Shown here piece by piece: positions 1 through 7,561 of a stretch of DNA of 40,543 nt; position 1 is the stretch's first letter, and each line of letters starts with the position of its first letter. The notes beneath the pieces are model-generated. The model searched no databases. It saw only the letters and a program-made list of their open reading frames with translations, and was not told the DNA's origin. This DNA comes from SCGC-AG-212-J23 sp035649175 (GTDB lineage: Bacteria; Pseudomonadota; Gammaproteobacteria; Burkholderiales; SG8-39), in assembly GCA_035649175.1 (NCBI GenBank), contig DASRKB010000235.1:1-40543 (forward strand). Direction: 5' to 3'. The position numbers and the translations under genes are program-made.

Positions 1-138
1 GGTGGCGTTGTAACCGCTGCATGCCGTCGGGCGCCCGTCCAAAACGTTTTCAGCGGGCGTGCCGCGGCGCCTTCATTTCAGGCCGTTCTCGTCTATCCAG
101 GCGCGTGCGGCTTTACTCGCTGCGGCGCCGCATCCTCG

Positions 139-297
139 CTAGTGGTGAACTCCTGCGTGATCTCTCCGCAATTGATTCTCGAATTGGACAACTAGATCGG
201 GTGTGCCCGGCCGGACAAAGGCATCAATGACGCGCGTGTTTCCGAGAGCTGCCATTGCCTTCTCGATCGCGTCAGCAGGCGCCAGTTCATGCTGCAC
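139..297 (-). CDS. Small hypothetical protein (52 aa), GTG start
   Basis: A 52-codon frame starts at a GTG that shares one base with the stop codon of the upstream lipoprotein gene. Such overlap suggests translational coupling. The translation has a balanced, soluble-looking composition (begins VQHELAPADAIEKAM, ends DHAGVHH). I recognise no family, and there is no signal peptide or membrane segment. An alternative ATG frame begins nearby and gives a 32-residue Arg/Ser-rich peptide that looks less like protein. Confidence is low because the frame is short and no homologue can be named. The remaining bases 1-138 show nothing I can support. Confidence 0.35.
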   Translation of the reverse strand: MQHELAPADAIEKAMAALGNTRVIDAFVRPGTPDLVVQFENQLRRDHAGVHH

Positions 298-1367
298 TAG
301 TTGCAAATCCACCGAGCCGCATCTCCCCAGGGATATCCGTTAAGTAACGTGCCGGGCGGAAGCTCTGCGGTTCTAACCTGCTCACGTATCCCACTCGTGT
401 CTTTGAAGGTGGCCAAGTAATCAACCCTTATTGACTGCGTCGTGCACTGGGCGGTCACAATGGCACCGTAGGATCGTTCACCCAGTGGAGTCGTCTCTTC
501 GACGAGCTGTACCCAGACCCAGAGGGTAGTCGGCTTTGATGCACGGTCTCGCCAAATGCGCATGCTTCCTTTGGGTAGATACTTGCCGTCGCTTAGCTGT
601 AGGGGGGGTACGTTCCCCGAAAAGATTGATGCCCTGATCGACGCACTTGCGGAGCCGCTCAAAGAGGTTGGGCGATCGGCACGGTCTGTCGGTGCGACCG
701 GGATGTGATCTCGGTGGTGCCACTCGGACGTTATGTCGGTGATACCACCGGGCTGTTCCTTTGCCTCCGCCAGCGCCTCGGTGAAACTCCGTTGCGATGG
801 TGGCGGTCGCTGTTGGTCGCAAATCCATTGCGCTGCTCTCTTGGTCATTTCATTGCCTGGTAGTAGCTGACGCGATGGCGACACCTTTCCTTGGTCAATA
901 ACGCTCCCCAGTCCGTACTCGGACGCAAATGTCGACCACTCCTTAACCCATATCTCCAGCGTCGCGCAGTCTGTCATGGCAATAGCACCGTACGACGCCC
1001 CACCCTTTGGGTCAGCCTTGTTGAAATTGACGACAATCAAAGCCGAATCTCTCAGAGGAATAGATGGCTCGGCCGACCTTGAAGAATGCTTGGGAATCCG
1101 CCAGACGTTCAAGTGCCCTCCCGGTAAGTCACGCCGCCCGTGGATTGGCGTAGGCGGTACGTAGCCGACAGGGTAAAACTTTTCCCGATATGCCTTGAGC
1201 GCAGTCGTGTATCGCTTGTGCTCCACAACGCTCCGGTTCATGGCGCCCTCTAGGGCTCTTCCAGGGACATACAGCACAGCCTGACATGCTGACAAGAGAA
1301 GCATGATAGGGACTGCGACAAGAAACGCATGCCCCCCTGGTAAGTGCCATGGCATCTTCGCAGGCAT
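297..1367 (-). CDS. Lipoprotein with two copies of a ~110-residue domain (356 aa)
   Basis: The N-terminus has a basic and hydrophobic stretch ending in a lipobox, LLSAC, with the acylated Cys at residue 28. It should therefore be an exported lipoprotein. Two stretches of the mature protein match each other: about residues 70-184 and 245-356. Each copy runs LPxG...(N/R)(V/I)WR, then a run of beta-strand-like residues, then SYGAI...C, then LPxG...AA(Q/R)WIC near its end. The paired cysteines (134/183 and the equivalents in copy two) could form disulfides within each copy (inference). The fold may resemble surface-adhesin-E-like repeats, but I do not claim the family. The start is uncertain: no good Shine-Dalgarno precedes the first Met. 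The gene lies in the accessory segment left of the tRNA-Glu remnant, about 170 bases downstream of a copy of the repeat described at 1537-1588. Confidence 0.7.
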   Translation of the reverse strand: MPAKMPWHLPGGHAFLVAVPIMLLLSACQAVLYVPGRALEGAMNRSVVEHKRYTTALKAYREKFYPVGYVPPTPIHGRRDLPGGHLNVWRIPKHSSRSAEPSIPLRDSALIVVNFNKADPKGGASYGAIAMTDCATLEIWVKEWSTFASEYGLGSVIDQGKVSPSRQLLPGNEMTKRAAQWICDQQRPPPSQRSFTEALAEAKEQPGGITDITSEWHHRDHIPVAPTDRADRPTSLSGSASASIRASIFSGNVPPLQLSDGKYLPKGSMRIWRDRASKPTTLWVWVQLVEETTPLGERSYGAIVTAQCTTQSIRVDYLATFKDTSGIREQVRTAELPPGTLLNGYPWGDAARWICN

Positions 1368-1655
1368 CTATGCCCCGCTTGGCCGCAGCAACGCCTTCGA
1401 GCCCATCTAGCCCCCTTCGCTAAAGCAGCTTGCTTGAGGGCACTCACGGGCGTCAATCCCCATGGCTCAGCTCGCCGGCCTTGCGCTCTGCCCTGACCTT
1501 GAATTTCCGTGGCGCACGCCGCACGCACCGGCATCGGGACGTGCTCTCGGGCGTCTCAGCGCAAGCGTCGCGCCTGGGGCTTCGTGGCGGCGACGTAGGA
1601 ACGTGCCTACCCCGGTCTATGGGTGGGAACTGCAGCAGCTAGCAGGAAGAAAACA
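1368..1655. other. Gene-poor interval upstream of the lipoprotein gene
   Basis: Together with the terminator to 1680 and a few bases to 1700, this is a stretch of over 300 bases without a convincing gene. It holds one copy of a diverged repeat (1537-1588). Open frames here are Arg/Ala-rich in both orientations and look like GC-driven shadows. The promoter of the lipoprotein gene should lie here, but I see no clear -35/-10 pair. Confidence 0.5.
1537..1588. repeat. Diverged repeat, copy 1 (partner at 2509-2560)
   Basis: Two exact blocks are shared with 2509-2560: GGACGTGCTCTC at 1537-1548 and GGCTTCGTGGC at 1578-1588. Their starts are 41 bases apart in both copies, and the region between them is only loosely similar (both contain GGCGTC). 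This copy lies upstream of the minus-strand lipoprotein gene. It could be a conserved promoter/operator, a structured RNA leader, or remains of a duplicated module. Confidence 0.55.
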
Positions 1656-1680
1656 GCCCGGCCCCTTTCGGGCACCGGGC
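1645..1680 (-). terminator. Rho-independent terminator after the 47-aa membrane protein gene
   Basis: Read on the minus strand, a GC-rich stem GCCCGG...CCGGGC with inner CCC/GGG pairs and a GAAA tetraloop (1680 to 1656) is followed by a T-rich run. It lies 20 bases beyond the stop codon of the 1701-1844 gene. This supports that small gene as real and as the last of its transcription unit. Confidence 0.8.
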
Positions 1681-1700
1681 CTAGGACTTCCCCCGGGCCG

Positions 1701-1844
1701 CTACCCTTTTTGCGTGTGTGGCACCGTGAGGGACACGGTTTCTTTTGAAACTTCGGTCGCGAGAGTAGTTGCGGCGAGCCCGATCAGAATGACGGTCGGA
1801 AGCATCGGGACCACAAAGTACAAGTACTCGGCAATCGCTTTCAT
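1701..1844 (-). CDS. 47-residue membrane microprotein
   Basis: The ATG is preceded by GGAGGG at five-base spacing, a near-ideal ribosome binding site. The protein begins MKAIAEYLYFVVP. It has one hydrophobic segment (about residues 8-29, rich in V, L, I, P) and a short polar tail ending HTQKG, with no cleavage site for a signal peptidase that I can see. A strong terminator follows 20 bases after the stop. The ribosome site, single membrane span and terminator together make a good case for a real gene although it is very short. Function unknown. Possibilities include a phage- or island-encoded membrane regulator or toxin-like peptide, neither supported by homology. It sits 173 bases downstream of the 72-aa gene on the same strand. 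Confidence 0.65.
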   Translation of the reverse strand: MKAIAEYLYFVVPMLPTVILIGLAATTLATEVSKETVSLTVPHTQKG

Positions 1845-2017
1845 CGCATCCCTCCAGTGTCTACGGTGCCAAAGTAGCTCAACCCGTTGCGGGTGCTCTA
1901 TGACCGAATGCGTCAGGGGGATGTGATGAATTCATCTTCTGCGGGCGATGAAACCCCCGATTGGGTTGCCCGCAATATACATCTCCGGCTTGGAATCCTT
2001 CACTTCTCCCGCGAGGA

Positions 2018-2236
2018 CTACTTTAGAAAGTCTGACGTGTGCCCGACCGGCCCGTACTTCTCCACCGACCACTCGATGCGCTTTGCTGATGGCCCGTAGC
2101 GCTCCAGAGCGGTTTCTTCCGTCAGCCGATAGCGAGTCTTTCGGCGTTTACCCTGTTCGTCCGTGTACGCCCACAGCCAATACTGACTCGGAAGCCTACA
2201 GCGGTCGCGACGACGGACTCGAGTGGGAAGGCTCAT
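2018..2236 (-). CDS. Small basic hypothetical protein, YWLWAYTDEQG family (72 aa)
   Basis: The central segment (YWLWAYTDEQGKRRKTRYRLTEE) matches, from memory, a family of short cytoplasmic proteins common in accessory regions of betaproteobacteria, with the pattern YWLWAYTD..G..R...R.T.E.A...YG.DA..IE.S.E. Function unknown. The protein is rich in Arg, Lys and aromatic residues and has no membrane segment. Its start lies 8 bases after the stop of the upstream 68-aa membrane protein, so the two are probably cotranscribed. The ribosome site is weak. A plus-strand frame at 1926-2099 overlaps its 3' end and is judged spurious. Confidence 0.65.
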   Translation of the reverse strand: MSLPTRVRRRDRCRLPSQYWLWAYTDEQGKRRKTRYRLTEETALERYGPSAKRIEWSVEKYGPVGHTSDFLK

Positions 2237-2243
2237 TGGGGCT

Positions 2244-2447
2244 TCAGGAGCCGATGAGCTCCCCGAGCAGTATCAGACTGCCGAACATGATTAATGCCGC
2301 CCCGATCACGGCGAAGCGCATCACTAGGTCGCTGTAGGCAATGCGGGCGAGCGTCCTGCTCTCCAAACTGTCCTTCAGGTAGAACAGGCCCAGTACTGCG
2401 CCGAGTACGGCGATGCCGCCGAGCAGAATGATCGCGCCCGTACCCAT
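2244..2447 (-). CDS. Small two-span membrane protein (67 aa)
   Basis: The start at 2447 (MGTGAIILL) is chosen over an upstream ATG because CAGGAG lies seven bases before it, inside the longer frame. Two hydrophobic segments are visible: residues about 4-22 (IILLGGIAVLGAVLGLFYL) and 44-63 (VIGAALIMFGSLILL), joined by a polar loop with K/D/E/S/R. This is a typical alpha-helical hairpin membrane protein. I know no function. It is the first gene of a minus-strand unit (this gene, the 72-aa gene, the 47-aa gene, terminator), and a copy of the 1537-1588 repeat lies about 60 bases upstream. Confidence 0.6.
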   Translation of the reverse strand: MGTGAIILLGGIAVLGAVLGLFYLKDSLESRTLARIAYSDLVMRFAVIGAALIMFGSLILLGELIGS

Positions 2448-2508
2448 ATGCGACTCCTGGGGCCACATTCTGCGCCCCCGCCCCCGCTCGCTGCACGCTA
2501 CGCCGCCC

Positions 2509-2560
2509 GGACGTGCTCTCTCGGCGTCCCGGCGCTGCTTAGCTCAGGCGGCTTCGTGGC
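2509..2560. repeat. Diverged repeat, copy 2 (partner at 1537-1588)
   Basis: GGACGTGCTCTC at 2509-2520 and GGCTTCGTGGC at 2550-2560 repeat the two blocks of the other copy at identical spacing. This copy is upstream of the minus-strand 67-aa membrane protein gene, mirroring the position of the other copy before the lipoprotein gene. Confidence 0.55.
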
Positions 2561-2621
2561 CGCGTCCTAGGGCGGTTCCCGATAGTGGGGTCTATTGTGG
2601 GGTCAGGCACCCCTGCTTAGC

Positions 2622-2669
2622 TGGCGTCCCCACGGGGATTCGAACCCCGGTTACCGCCGTGAAAGGGCG
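2622..2669 (-). pseudogene. 3' half of tRNA-Glu(UUC), probable attachment-site remnant
   Basis: Read on the minus strand, the sequence carries four of the five bases of the 5' anticodon stem, the loop with TTC, the GGCGG 3' stem, a variable loop, the T arm with GGTTCGAATCC and the acceptor 3' strand ending GACGCCA. This matches bacterial tRNA-Glu. The D arm and 5' acceptor strand are absent: similarity stops at 2669, twelve bases before the korB stop. A 3'-half tRNA copy is the classic footprint of tyrosine-recombinase integration. In such footprints the truncated side faces the integrated DNA, which here would be the right side. An excision scar or assembly join is also possible. No integrase is in the window. 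Confidence 0.8.
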
Positions 2670-2680
2670 ACAACTTGCGA

Positions 2681-3739
2681 CTACCGCAGCGTGGCGTTGA
2701 TCTTGTCCAGCATCGCGGAGCCCGGGCAGAGTTCCTTCTCGCCGAGTTTGTTGAAGGGCGCGTCGTAGGTGTTGAGGTGTCCATGCAGGTCCTCGGCGTC
2801 GGGGGCGACGTAGAGGAGGCCGGTGAGGACTTCGCCCTTGTGGGCGGCGCTGGCGATCATGGCCTGGGCGTTGATCTTGTCGGTCGGGTCGTAGTCGGCG
2901 TGGATCTTCCGTAGCCTGAGGATGCTGCCGTCGGCGCCGGCGGGGACCTCGATGACCTCGCCGTCGGCGTACTCGGCGGCGATCGCTTCCCTGCTGGGCC
3001 AGAAGTCGAGGCGGTTGACGGCCTCGTTGTGCTCGCGGATGTAGTCGTAGCTCTTGGTGGAGCCCGGGTGGTTGTTGAAGGCGACGCAGGGGCTGATGAC
3101 GTCGATGAAGGCAGCTCCTTCGTGGGCGATGGCGGCTTTCACGAGGGGGACGAGCTGGCGCTTGTCGCCGGAGAAGCTGCGGGCGACGAAGGTGGCGCCC
3201 ATCAATAGGGCGAGGCTGACGGTGTCGATGGGGGCGTCGGTGTTGGCGGCGCCCTTCTTGGCCTTGCTGCCCTTGTCGGCGGTGGCGGAGAACTGGCCCT
3301 TGGTGAGGCCGTAGACGCCGTTGTTCTCGAGGATGTAGGTCATGTTCACGCCGCGGCGCATGACGTGGGCGAACTGGCCCAGGCCGATGGAGGCGGAGTC
3401 GCCGTCGCCGGAGACGCCGAGGTAGATGAGCTCGCGGTTGGCGAGGTTGGCGCCCGTGAGGACCGAGGGCATGCGGCCGTGCACGGTGTTGAAGCCGTGC
3501 GACTGGCCGAGGAAGTAGTCGGGGGTCTTGGAGCTGCAGCCGATGCCGGAGAGCTTGGCGACGCGGTGGGGCTGGACGTCGAGCTCGAAGAAGGCCTGGA
3601 TGAGCGCGGCGCTGATGGAGTCGTGCCCGCAGCCGGCGCAGAGCGTGCTGACCTTACCCTCGTAGTCGCGGCGGGTGAAGCCGAGCTTGTTCTTCGGCAG
3701 TGTCGGGTGGTGGAGCTTTGGCTTGGCGACGTAGGTCAT
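2681..3739 (-). CDS. korB: 2-oxoacid:ferredoxin oxidoreductase beta subunit (KorB-like, 352 aa)
   Basis: This is the thiamine-diphosphate subunit. With KorA it oxidatively decarboxylates a 2-oxoacid, by context probably 2-oxoglutarate, to the acyl-CoA and passes two electrons to an iron-sulfur centre. The TPP motif runs from GDGDS (111-115) to ENN (138-140). Cysteines 34 and 37 (CAGCGH), 68 (GIGCS) and 218 (SPC) fit the four ligands of the subunit's [4Fe-4S] cluster known in this family. Length is normal. The ATG shares ATGA with the stop of the upstream serine hydrolase gene, so translation is probably coupled. It is the last gene of the operon, and its stop is twelve bases from the tRNA-Glu remnant. 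The exact 2-oxoacid cannot be fixed from sequence. Confidence 0.9.
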   Translation of the reverse strand: MTYVAKPKLHHPTLPKNKLGFTRRDYEGKVSTLCAGCGHDSISAALIQAFFELDVQPHRVAKLSGIGCSSKTPDYFLGQSHGFNTVHGRMPSVLTGANLANRELIYLGVSGDGDSASIGLGQFAHVMRRGVNMTYILENNGVYGLTKGQFSATADKGSKAKKGAANTDAPIDTVSLALLMGATFVARSFSGDKRQLVPLVKAAIAHEGAAFIDVISPCVAFNNHPGSTKSYDYIREHNEAVNRLDFWPSREAIAAEYADGEVIEVPAGADGSILRLRKIHADYDPTDKINAQAMIASAAHKGEVLTGLLYVAPDAEDLHGHLNTYDAPFNKLGEKELCPGSAMLDKINATLR

Positions 3740-4956
3740 TGCCTGTTTTCGATCTGTCTGACGACGGCATAGAAGAGCTGGAACTGGTCGGAGCGCGCAG
3801 GATCGCCAGCGCCCCAGTGCGCGCCAGTGTGGACGACGACGGTCTTGGTGGTCGGATCGACCATGACTGCCTGACCGCGGAAACCGAGGAGCGCGAAAGC
3901 GCGGCGGTCTCCCGGCAGCAGCCACGTCTGGTAGCCGTACCCGTGGCGCCGCCCGGCGACGCCGAACTTCAGGCGGTCCGCGTCCGGATTGGTGGCGCTA
4001 CGCACCCACTCGGCGGGAATGATCTGCTTGCCGCCCAACGCGCCGTCGTTGGCGAGCAGCAAGCCGAGCCGGCCCCAGTCGCGCAGCGTGGCGTTGATGC
4101 CGACGAAAGAGAGCTCCTGACCGCTTTTGTCGACGAGCCAGGTAGCGTCGGCCTCGGCGCCCATCGGCTGCCAGACCTTCTCGGAAAGATAATCGGCGAG
4201 CGGCTTGCCGACCGCCGCACGCAGCGCCAGGCCGAGCACGTAGGTTTCGGCCGACGAGTAGTGGAACCTCTCGCCCGCGGGGCGCTCGCGCTCGCGGAAA
4301 AGCGCGACGGAGGCGGCACCGCCGGGTCCCTGCTGGAGGAGGGTGGCGCGCCCGAGGCGCGACACGTCGTCCTGCCCGTTGTACACCTCGACGAACTTCA
4401 CGCCCGAGGACATGGTGAGGAGGTGGCGCAGGCTCGTCTCGCCGTAGGGATGGCCCCTCAGCTCGGGCACGTACTGCTCCGCCTTGTCGTCGATGGACTT
4501 GATCAGGCCTTCCTCGAGAGAAATGCCAATCAGCATCGCCACCACCGTCTTGGCCATCGACATGGAGGTGAAACGGTGCTCGGGCTTGCGCTCGTATTGA
4601 TAGCGTTCGACGAGGATGGTGTCGCCCTGCATCACGAGCAGCCCGGTGGCGCGCGTCTTGGCAAGGAAGTCCTCGACCGTGCCCTGCGCGACGAACCCCT
4701 TGTAGCGGAACTCGGGCTCGCTCGCAGCGCGCCGCAGCGGGTAGGTGCTCGCTCCCTTCGCGACTTTGTGGAACGGCACGATCTCGTCGAAGCGGCTGAG
4801 CGTGCCGACAATGCACTGCTGGTTGTATGCAGCTGCCGCGTACTGGCTGAGCGTGCAGACGGGGTAGCCCTGGGACTTGCCCAGAATCTCTTCATCAGGA
4901 GCGGCGAACGCCCCTGGGGATAGGAAGACAGCCAGAGCGGCAGCAACTGCTCTCAC
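3736..4956 (-). CDS. Exported beta-lactamase/NylB-like serine hydrolase (406 aa) between korA and korB
   Basis: This belongs to the penicillin-binding-fold serine hydrolases (class C beta-lactamase / 6-aminohexanoate-oligomer hydrolase group). Catalytic motifs are SMAK (Ser133, Lys136), YSS (Tyr233) and HTG (376-378, in place of KTG). The C-terminal GYGYQTWL and GFRGQ stretches are typical of NylB-like members. The N-terminus (hydrophobic AAALAVFL to AFA-AP, about residue 20) looks like a signal peptide, so it should act in the periplasm. The GTG start overlaps the korA stop (GTGA), and its stop overlaps the korB start (ATGA), so it is embedded in the operon. A periplasmic hydrolase between subunits of a cytoplasmic redox enzyme is unexpected. 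It may release the substrate that feeds the pathway (inference). The real substrate is unknown. Confidence 0.85.
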   Translation of the reverse strand: MRAVAAALAVFLSPGAFAAPDEEILGKSQGYPVCTLSQYAAAAYNQQCIVGTLSRFDEIVPFHKVAKGASTYPLRRAASEPEFRYKGFVAQGTVEDFLAKTRATGLLVMQGDTILVERYQYERKPEHRFTSMSMAKTVVAMLIGISLEEGLIKSIDDKAEQYVPELRGHPYGETSLRHLLTMSSGVKFVEVYNGQDDVSRLGRATLLQQGPGGAASVALFRERERPAGERFHYSSAETYVLGLALRAAVGKPLADYLSEKVWQPMGAEADATWLVDKSGQELSFVGINATLRDWGRLGLLLANDGALGGKQIIPAEWVRSATNPDADRLKFGVAGRRHGYGYQTWLLPGDRRAFALLGFRGQAVMVDPTTKTVVVHTGAHWGAGDPARSDQFQLFYAVVRQIENRQ

Positions 4957-6794
4957 GCCGCTTTGTCCTTCTTGATCGGCCGCACGTTGAGCGCGGACAC
5001 GATCTCGGAGATTTCCTTGGTGATGAAGCGCGCGGTGATGGGCGTGCCGTCGTAGTGCAGGACCGAGATCAGGCTCGCGGGGTTGATGCCGGCGTCGTTC
5101 ACCAGGAGGGTCTTGAGCTGCGCGTCGCGGTTCTGCTCGACCACGAACACCTTCGAGTGGGACTGCACGAAGTCGAAGAGCTCGTCCTGGAAGGGGAAGC
5201 CGCGCACGCGCAGGGCGTTGATGAAGATGTTCTTCTCGCGCAGGGCGTCGAGCGCCTCGTGCATCGCGGGCGAGGTGGAGCCGTAGTAGATGCAGCCGAA
5301 CCGCGCGGGCTCGGGCGATGGGGTGAGGATGGGCTTGGGCAGCAGCGTCTTCGCGAACTCGTGCTTCTTCAGGAGCCGCTGCATGTTGTACTGATAGTCC
5401 GGCCCCGCCTCGGAGTACACCGCGTAGGGGTTGCGGCTCGTGCCACGCGTGAAATAGGCACCCTTGGTCGGGTGCGTGGCGGGGAGCGTGCGGTAGGGGA
5501 TGCCGTCGCCGTCGACGTCGAGGTAGCGGCCGAACTCCTTGCCGGCCTCGAGCTCTTCCGCAGTCATGACCTTGCCGCGGTCGTACTTGCGGCTGTCGTC
5601 CCAGACGAAGGGCTTGGCGAGGCGCTGGTTCATGCCGATGTCGAGGTCGGTCATGAGGAACACCGGCGTCTGGAGGCGGTCGGCGAGGTCGAGCGAGAGC
5701 GCGGCGAACTCGAAGCACTCGTGCGGGTCTTCGGGGAAGAGCAGGATGTGCTTCGTGTCGCCGTGCGAGGCGTAGGCGCACGCAGTGACGTCGGACTGCT
5801 GCGTGCGCGTGGGCATGCCGGTCGAGGGGCCGCCGCGCTGCACATCGATGATGGTGACCGGGATCTCGGCGAAGTAGGCAAGGCCGATGAATTCCGACAT
5901 CAGCGAGATGCCCGGGCCGGAGGTGGCGGTGAAGGCGCGCGCGCCATTCCAGCCGGCGCCGGTCACGATGCCGATCGAGGCGAGCTCGTCCTCGGCCTGG
6001 ATGATGGCGTACTTCCGCTTCCCGGTTTCTTTGTCGACCCTTAGTTTGGAACAGTAGTTCGTGAATGCCTCGGCGAGGCTGGACGACGGCGTGATCGGGT
6101 ACCAGGCGCACACCGTGGCGCCGCCGTAGACGCAGCCGAGCGCCGCCGCGGAGTTGCCGTCGATGAAGATCTTGTCGCCGACGTTGTCCGCGCGCTTGAC
6201 CTTGAGGCCCATGGCATCCTTCAGATGCTCCCGGGCGTGGTTCAGTCCGAGCTGCAGCGCGTTCAGGTTGGGCTTGAGGAGCTTCTCCTTGCCCTTGTAC
6301 TGCTCGCCGATCAGCTCGGCGATCACCCCGGGGTCGATGTCCATCATGCCGGCGAGCGCGCCGACGTAGATGATGTTCTTGAAGAGCTGGCGCTCGCGCG
6401 CGTCCGTGTAGGTGGCGTTGCAGATCTCGGTGAGCGGCATGCCCACCACGTTGATGTCGTCGCGGAACTTCGACTTCGGCAGCGGCTTGGTGTTGTCGTA
6501 GAAGATGTAGCCGCCCGGATCGATCTCCTTCACGTCCTGGGCCCAGGTCTGCGGGTTCATCGCCACCATCAGGTCGACGCCGCCGCGGCGCCCGAGGTAG
6601 CCGGGCTCGGTCACCCGCACTTCGTACCAGGTCGGCAGGCCCTGGATGTTAGAGGGGAAGATGTTGCGCGGGCTCACCGGGATGCCCATGCGCAGGAACG
6701 TCTTGGCGAAGAGTTCGTTCGCCGAGGCCGAGCCCGAGCCGTTCACGTTCGCGAACTTGATGACGAAATCGTTGACCGCCTCGATGCGCTTCAT
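4953..6794 (-). CDS. korA: 2-oxoacid:ferredoxin oxidoreductase gamma-alpha fusion subunit (KorA-like, 613 aa)
   Basis: Residues 1 to about 195 form the gamma domain (starts VIKFANVNGSGSASANELFAK). About 205-613 form the alpha domains with the family signature WYPITPSSSLAE at 231-241, which helps bind TPP and the 2-oxoacid. A fused gamma-alpha chain of about 600 residues is the usual KorA form. It acts in the cytoplasm with KorB, producing acyl-CoA and reduced ferredoxin or passing electrons to the KorC-like flavoprotein encoded upstream. The ATG lies one base after the stop of the class II aldolase gene, and its stop overlaps the GTG of the serine hydrolase gene. 2-oxoglutarate is the likely substrate given the KorC partner, but other 2-oxoacids cannot be ruled out. 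Confidence 0.9.
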   Translation of the reverse strand: MKRIEAVNDFVIKFANVNGSGSASANELFAKTFLRMGIPVSPRNIFPSNIQGLPTWYEVRVTEPGYLGRRGGVDLMVAMNPQTWAQDVKEIDPGGYIFYDNTKPLPKSKFRDDINVVGMPLTEICNATYTDARERQLFKNIIYVGALAGMMDIDPGVIAELIGEQYKGKEKLLKPNLNALQLGLNHAREHLKDAMGLKVKRADNVGDKIFIDGNSAAALGCVYGGATVCAWYPITPSSSLAEAFTNYCSKLRVDKETGKRKYAIIQAEDELASIGIVTGAGWNGARAFTATSGPGISLMSEFIGLAYFAEIPVTIIDVQRGGPSTGMPTRTQQSDVTACAYASHGDTKHILLFPEDPHECFEFAALSLDLADRLQTPVFLMTDLDIGMNQRLAKPFVWDDSRKYDRGKVMTAEELEAGKEFGRYLDVDGDGIPYRTLPATHPTKGAYFTRGTSRNPYAVYSEAGPDYQYNMQRLLKKHEFAKTLLPKPILTPSPEPARFGCIYYGSTSPAMHEALDALREKNIFINALRVRGFPFQDELFDFVQSHSKVFVVEQNRDAQLKTLLVNDAGINPASLISVLHYDGTPITARFITKEISEIVSALNVRPIKKDKAA

Positions 6795-6795
6795 G

Positions 6796-7557
6796 TCAAT
6801 TCTTATAGGATGAATCTTTCAGATCTACAGTTCTTTTGAGGGCTTCAAATTCGAGCTGACCGATTGGAGCCGTATCGGTGAGGAACTCGTCCCCCATCGC
6901 GCTCGACTGCGCGCAGACTTCCGGCGACGGGATGCGCAGCCGCGCTCCCTGCGCGGCCAGCTGGACTTCGCAGGCGCGGTTCAGGCGCCAGTGCAGCAGG
7001 AACGCCTCGGGAATCGTGCGGCCGATGGTGAGGAGGCCGTGATTCCGAAGGATCAATGAAAAATTCTCTCCTAAACTTCTTACCAGGCGTTCCCGCTCAT
7101 CCAGGCGCATGCTCGGCCCCTCGAAGTCGTGGGTGCTGAGCCGGTTCCAGAAGTTGTGCGAGTACATGTGCACCGGCAGGAGGCCCTCCTCCTGCGCCGA
7201 GACCGCCATGCCCGCGAGCGTGTGGGTGTGGAAGACGCACATCGCGTCGTCGCGCGCCATGTGAATGGCGCTGTGGATGATGAAGCCGGCCTTGTTGGCG
7301 CCGTATTCGTGTTGCCCTACGGATTCCCCATGGGAATCGATCTTCACGAGGTTCGAAGCCGTGACCTCGTCAAAGCGAAGGCCGTAGGGGTTGATTAGGA
7401 AGTGGTGCTCGCCCCCGGGGACGCGCGCGCTGATGTGGGTGTAGATGAGCTCGGACCAGCCGAGGTGGTGCGCGATGCGGTAGGCGGCGGCGAGCTCGAC
7501 CCGCAGCGCCCATTCGGCCGCGTCCATGGTTGGTCGGGGAGCGAGGGCGGGCTTCAT
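6796..7557 (-). CDS. Class II aldolase/adducin-family protein (253 aa)
   Basis: The fold is that of zinc-dependent class II aldolases such as fuculose-phosphate aldolase. Metal-binding histidines are visible in FHTHTLAG (His110, His112) and RNHG (His173), together with the conserved NPYGLRFDEV and HSAIH stretches. Members cleave or decarboxylate small hydroxy-acids or sugar phosphates, but this subfamily (adducin-like, without an obvious phosphate-binding feature I can point to) has no assigned substrate. It begins five bases after the korC-like stop and ends one base before the korA ATG, so it is part of the kor operon. A role supplying a 2-oxoacid or removing an aldehyde for the Kor complex is plausible but unproven. 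Confidence 0.85.
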   Translation of the reverse strand: MKPALAPRPTMDAAEWALRVELAAAYRIAHHLGWSELIYTHISARVPGGEHHFLINPYGLRFDEVTASNLVKIDSHGESVGQHEYGANKAGFIIHSAIHMARDDAMCVFHTHTLAGMAVSAQEEGLLPVHMYSHNFWNRLSTHDFEGPSMRLDERERLVRSLGENFSLILRNHGLLTIGRTIPEAFLLHWRLNRACEVQLAAQGARLRIPSPEVCAQSSAMGDEFLTDTAPIGQLEFEALKRTVDLKDSSYKN

Positions 7558-7561
7558 GTCG

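Noticed and set aside
1926..2099. Plus-strand frame with a good AGGGGG ribosome site
   Set aside because: It overlaps the 72-aa minus-strand gene whose sequence belongs to a remembered conserved family; the plus translation shows no such pattern.
3700..4923. Long plus-strand frame opposite the serine hydrolase gene
   Set aside because: Arg/Ala/Glu-rich shadow of codon bias in a GC-rich gene; the minus frame carries catalytic motifs and a signal peptide.
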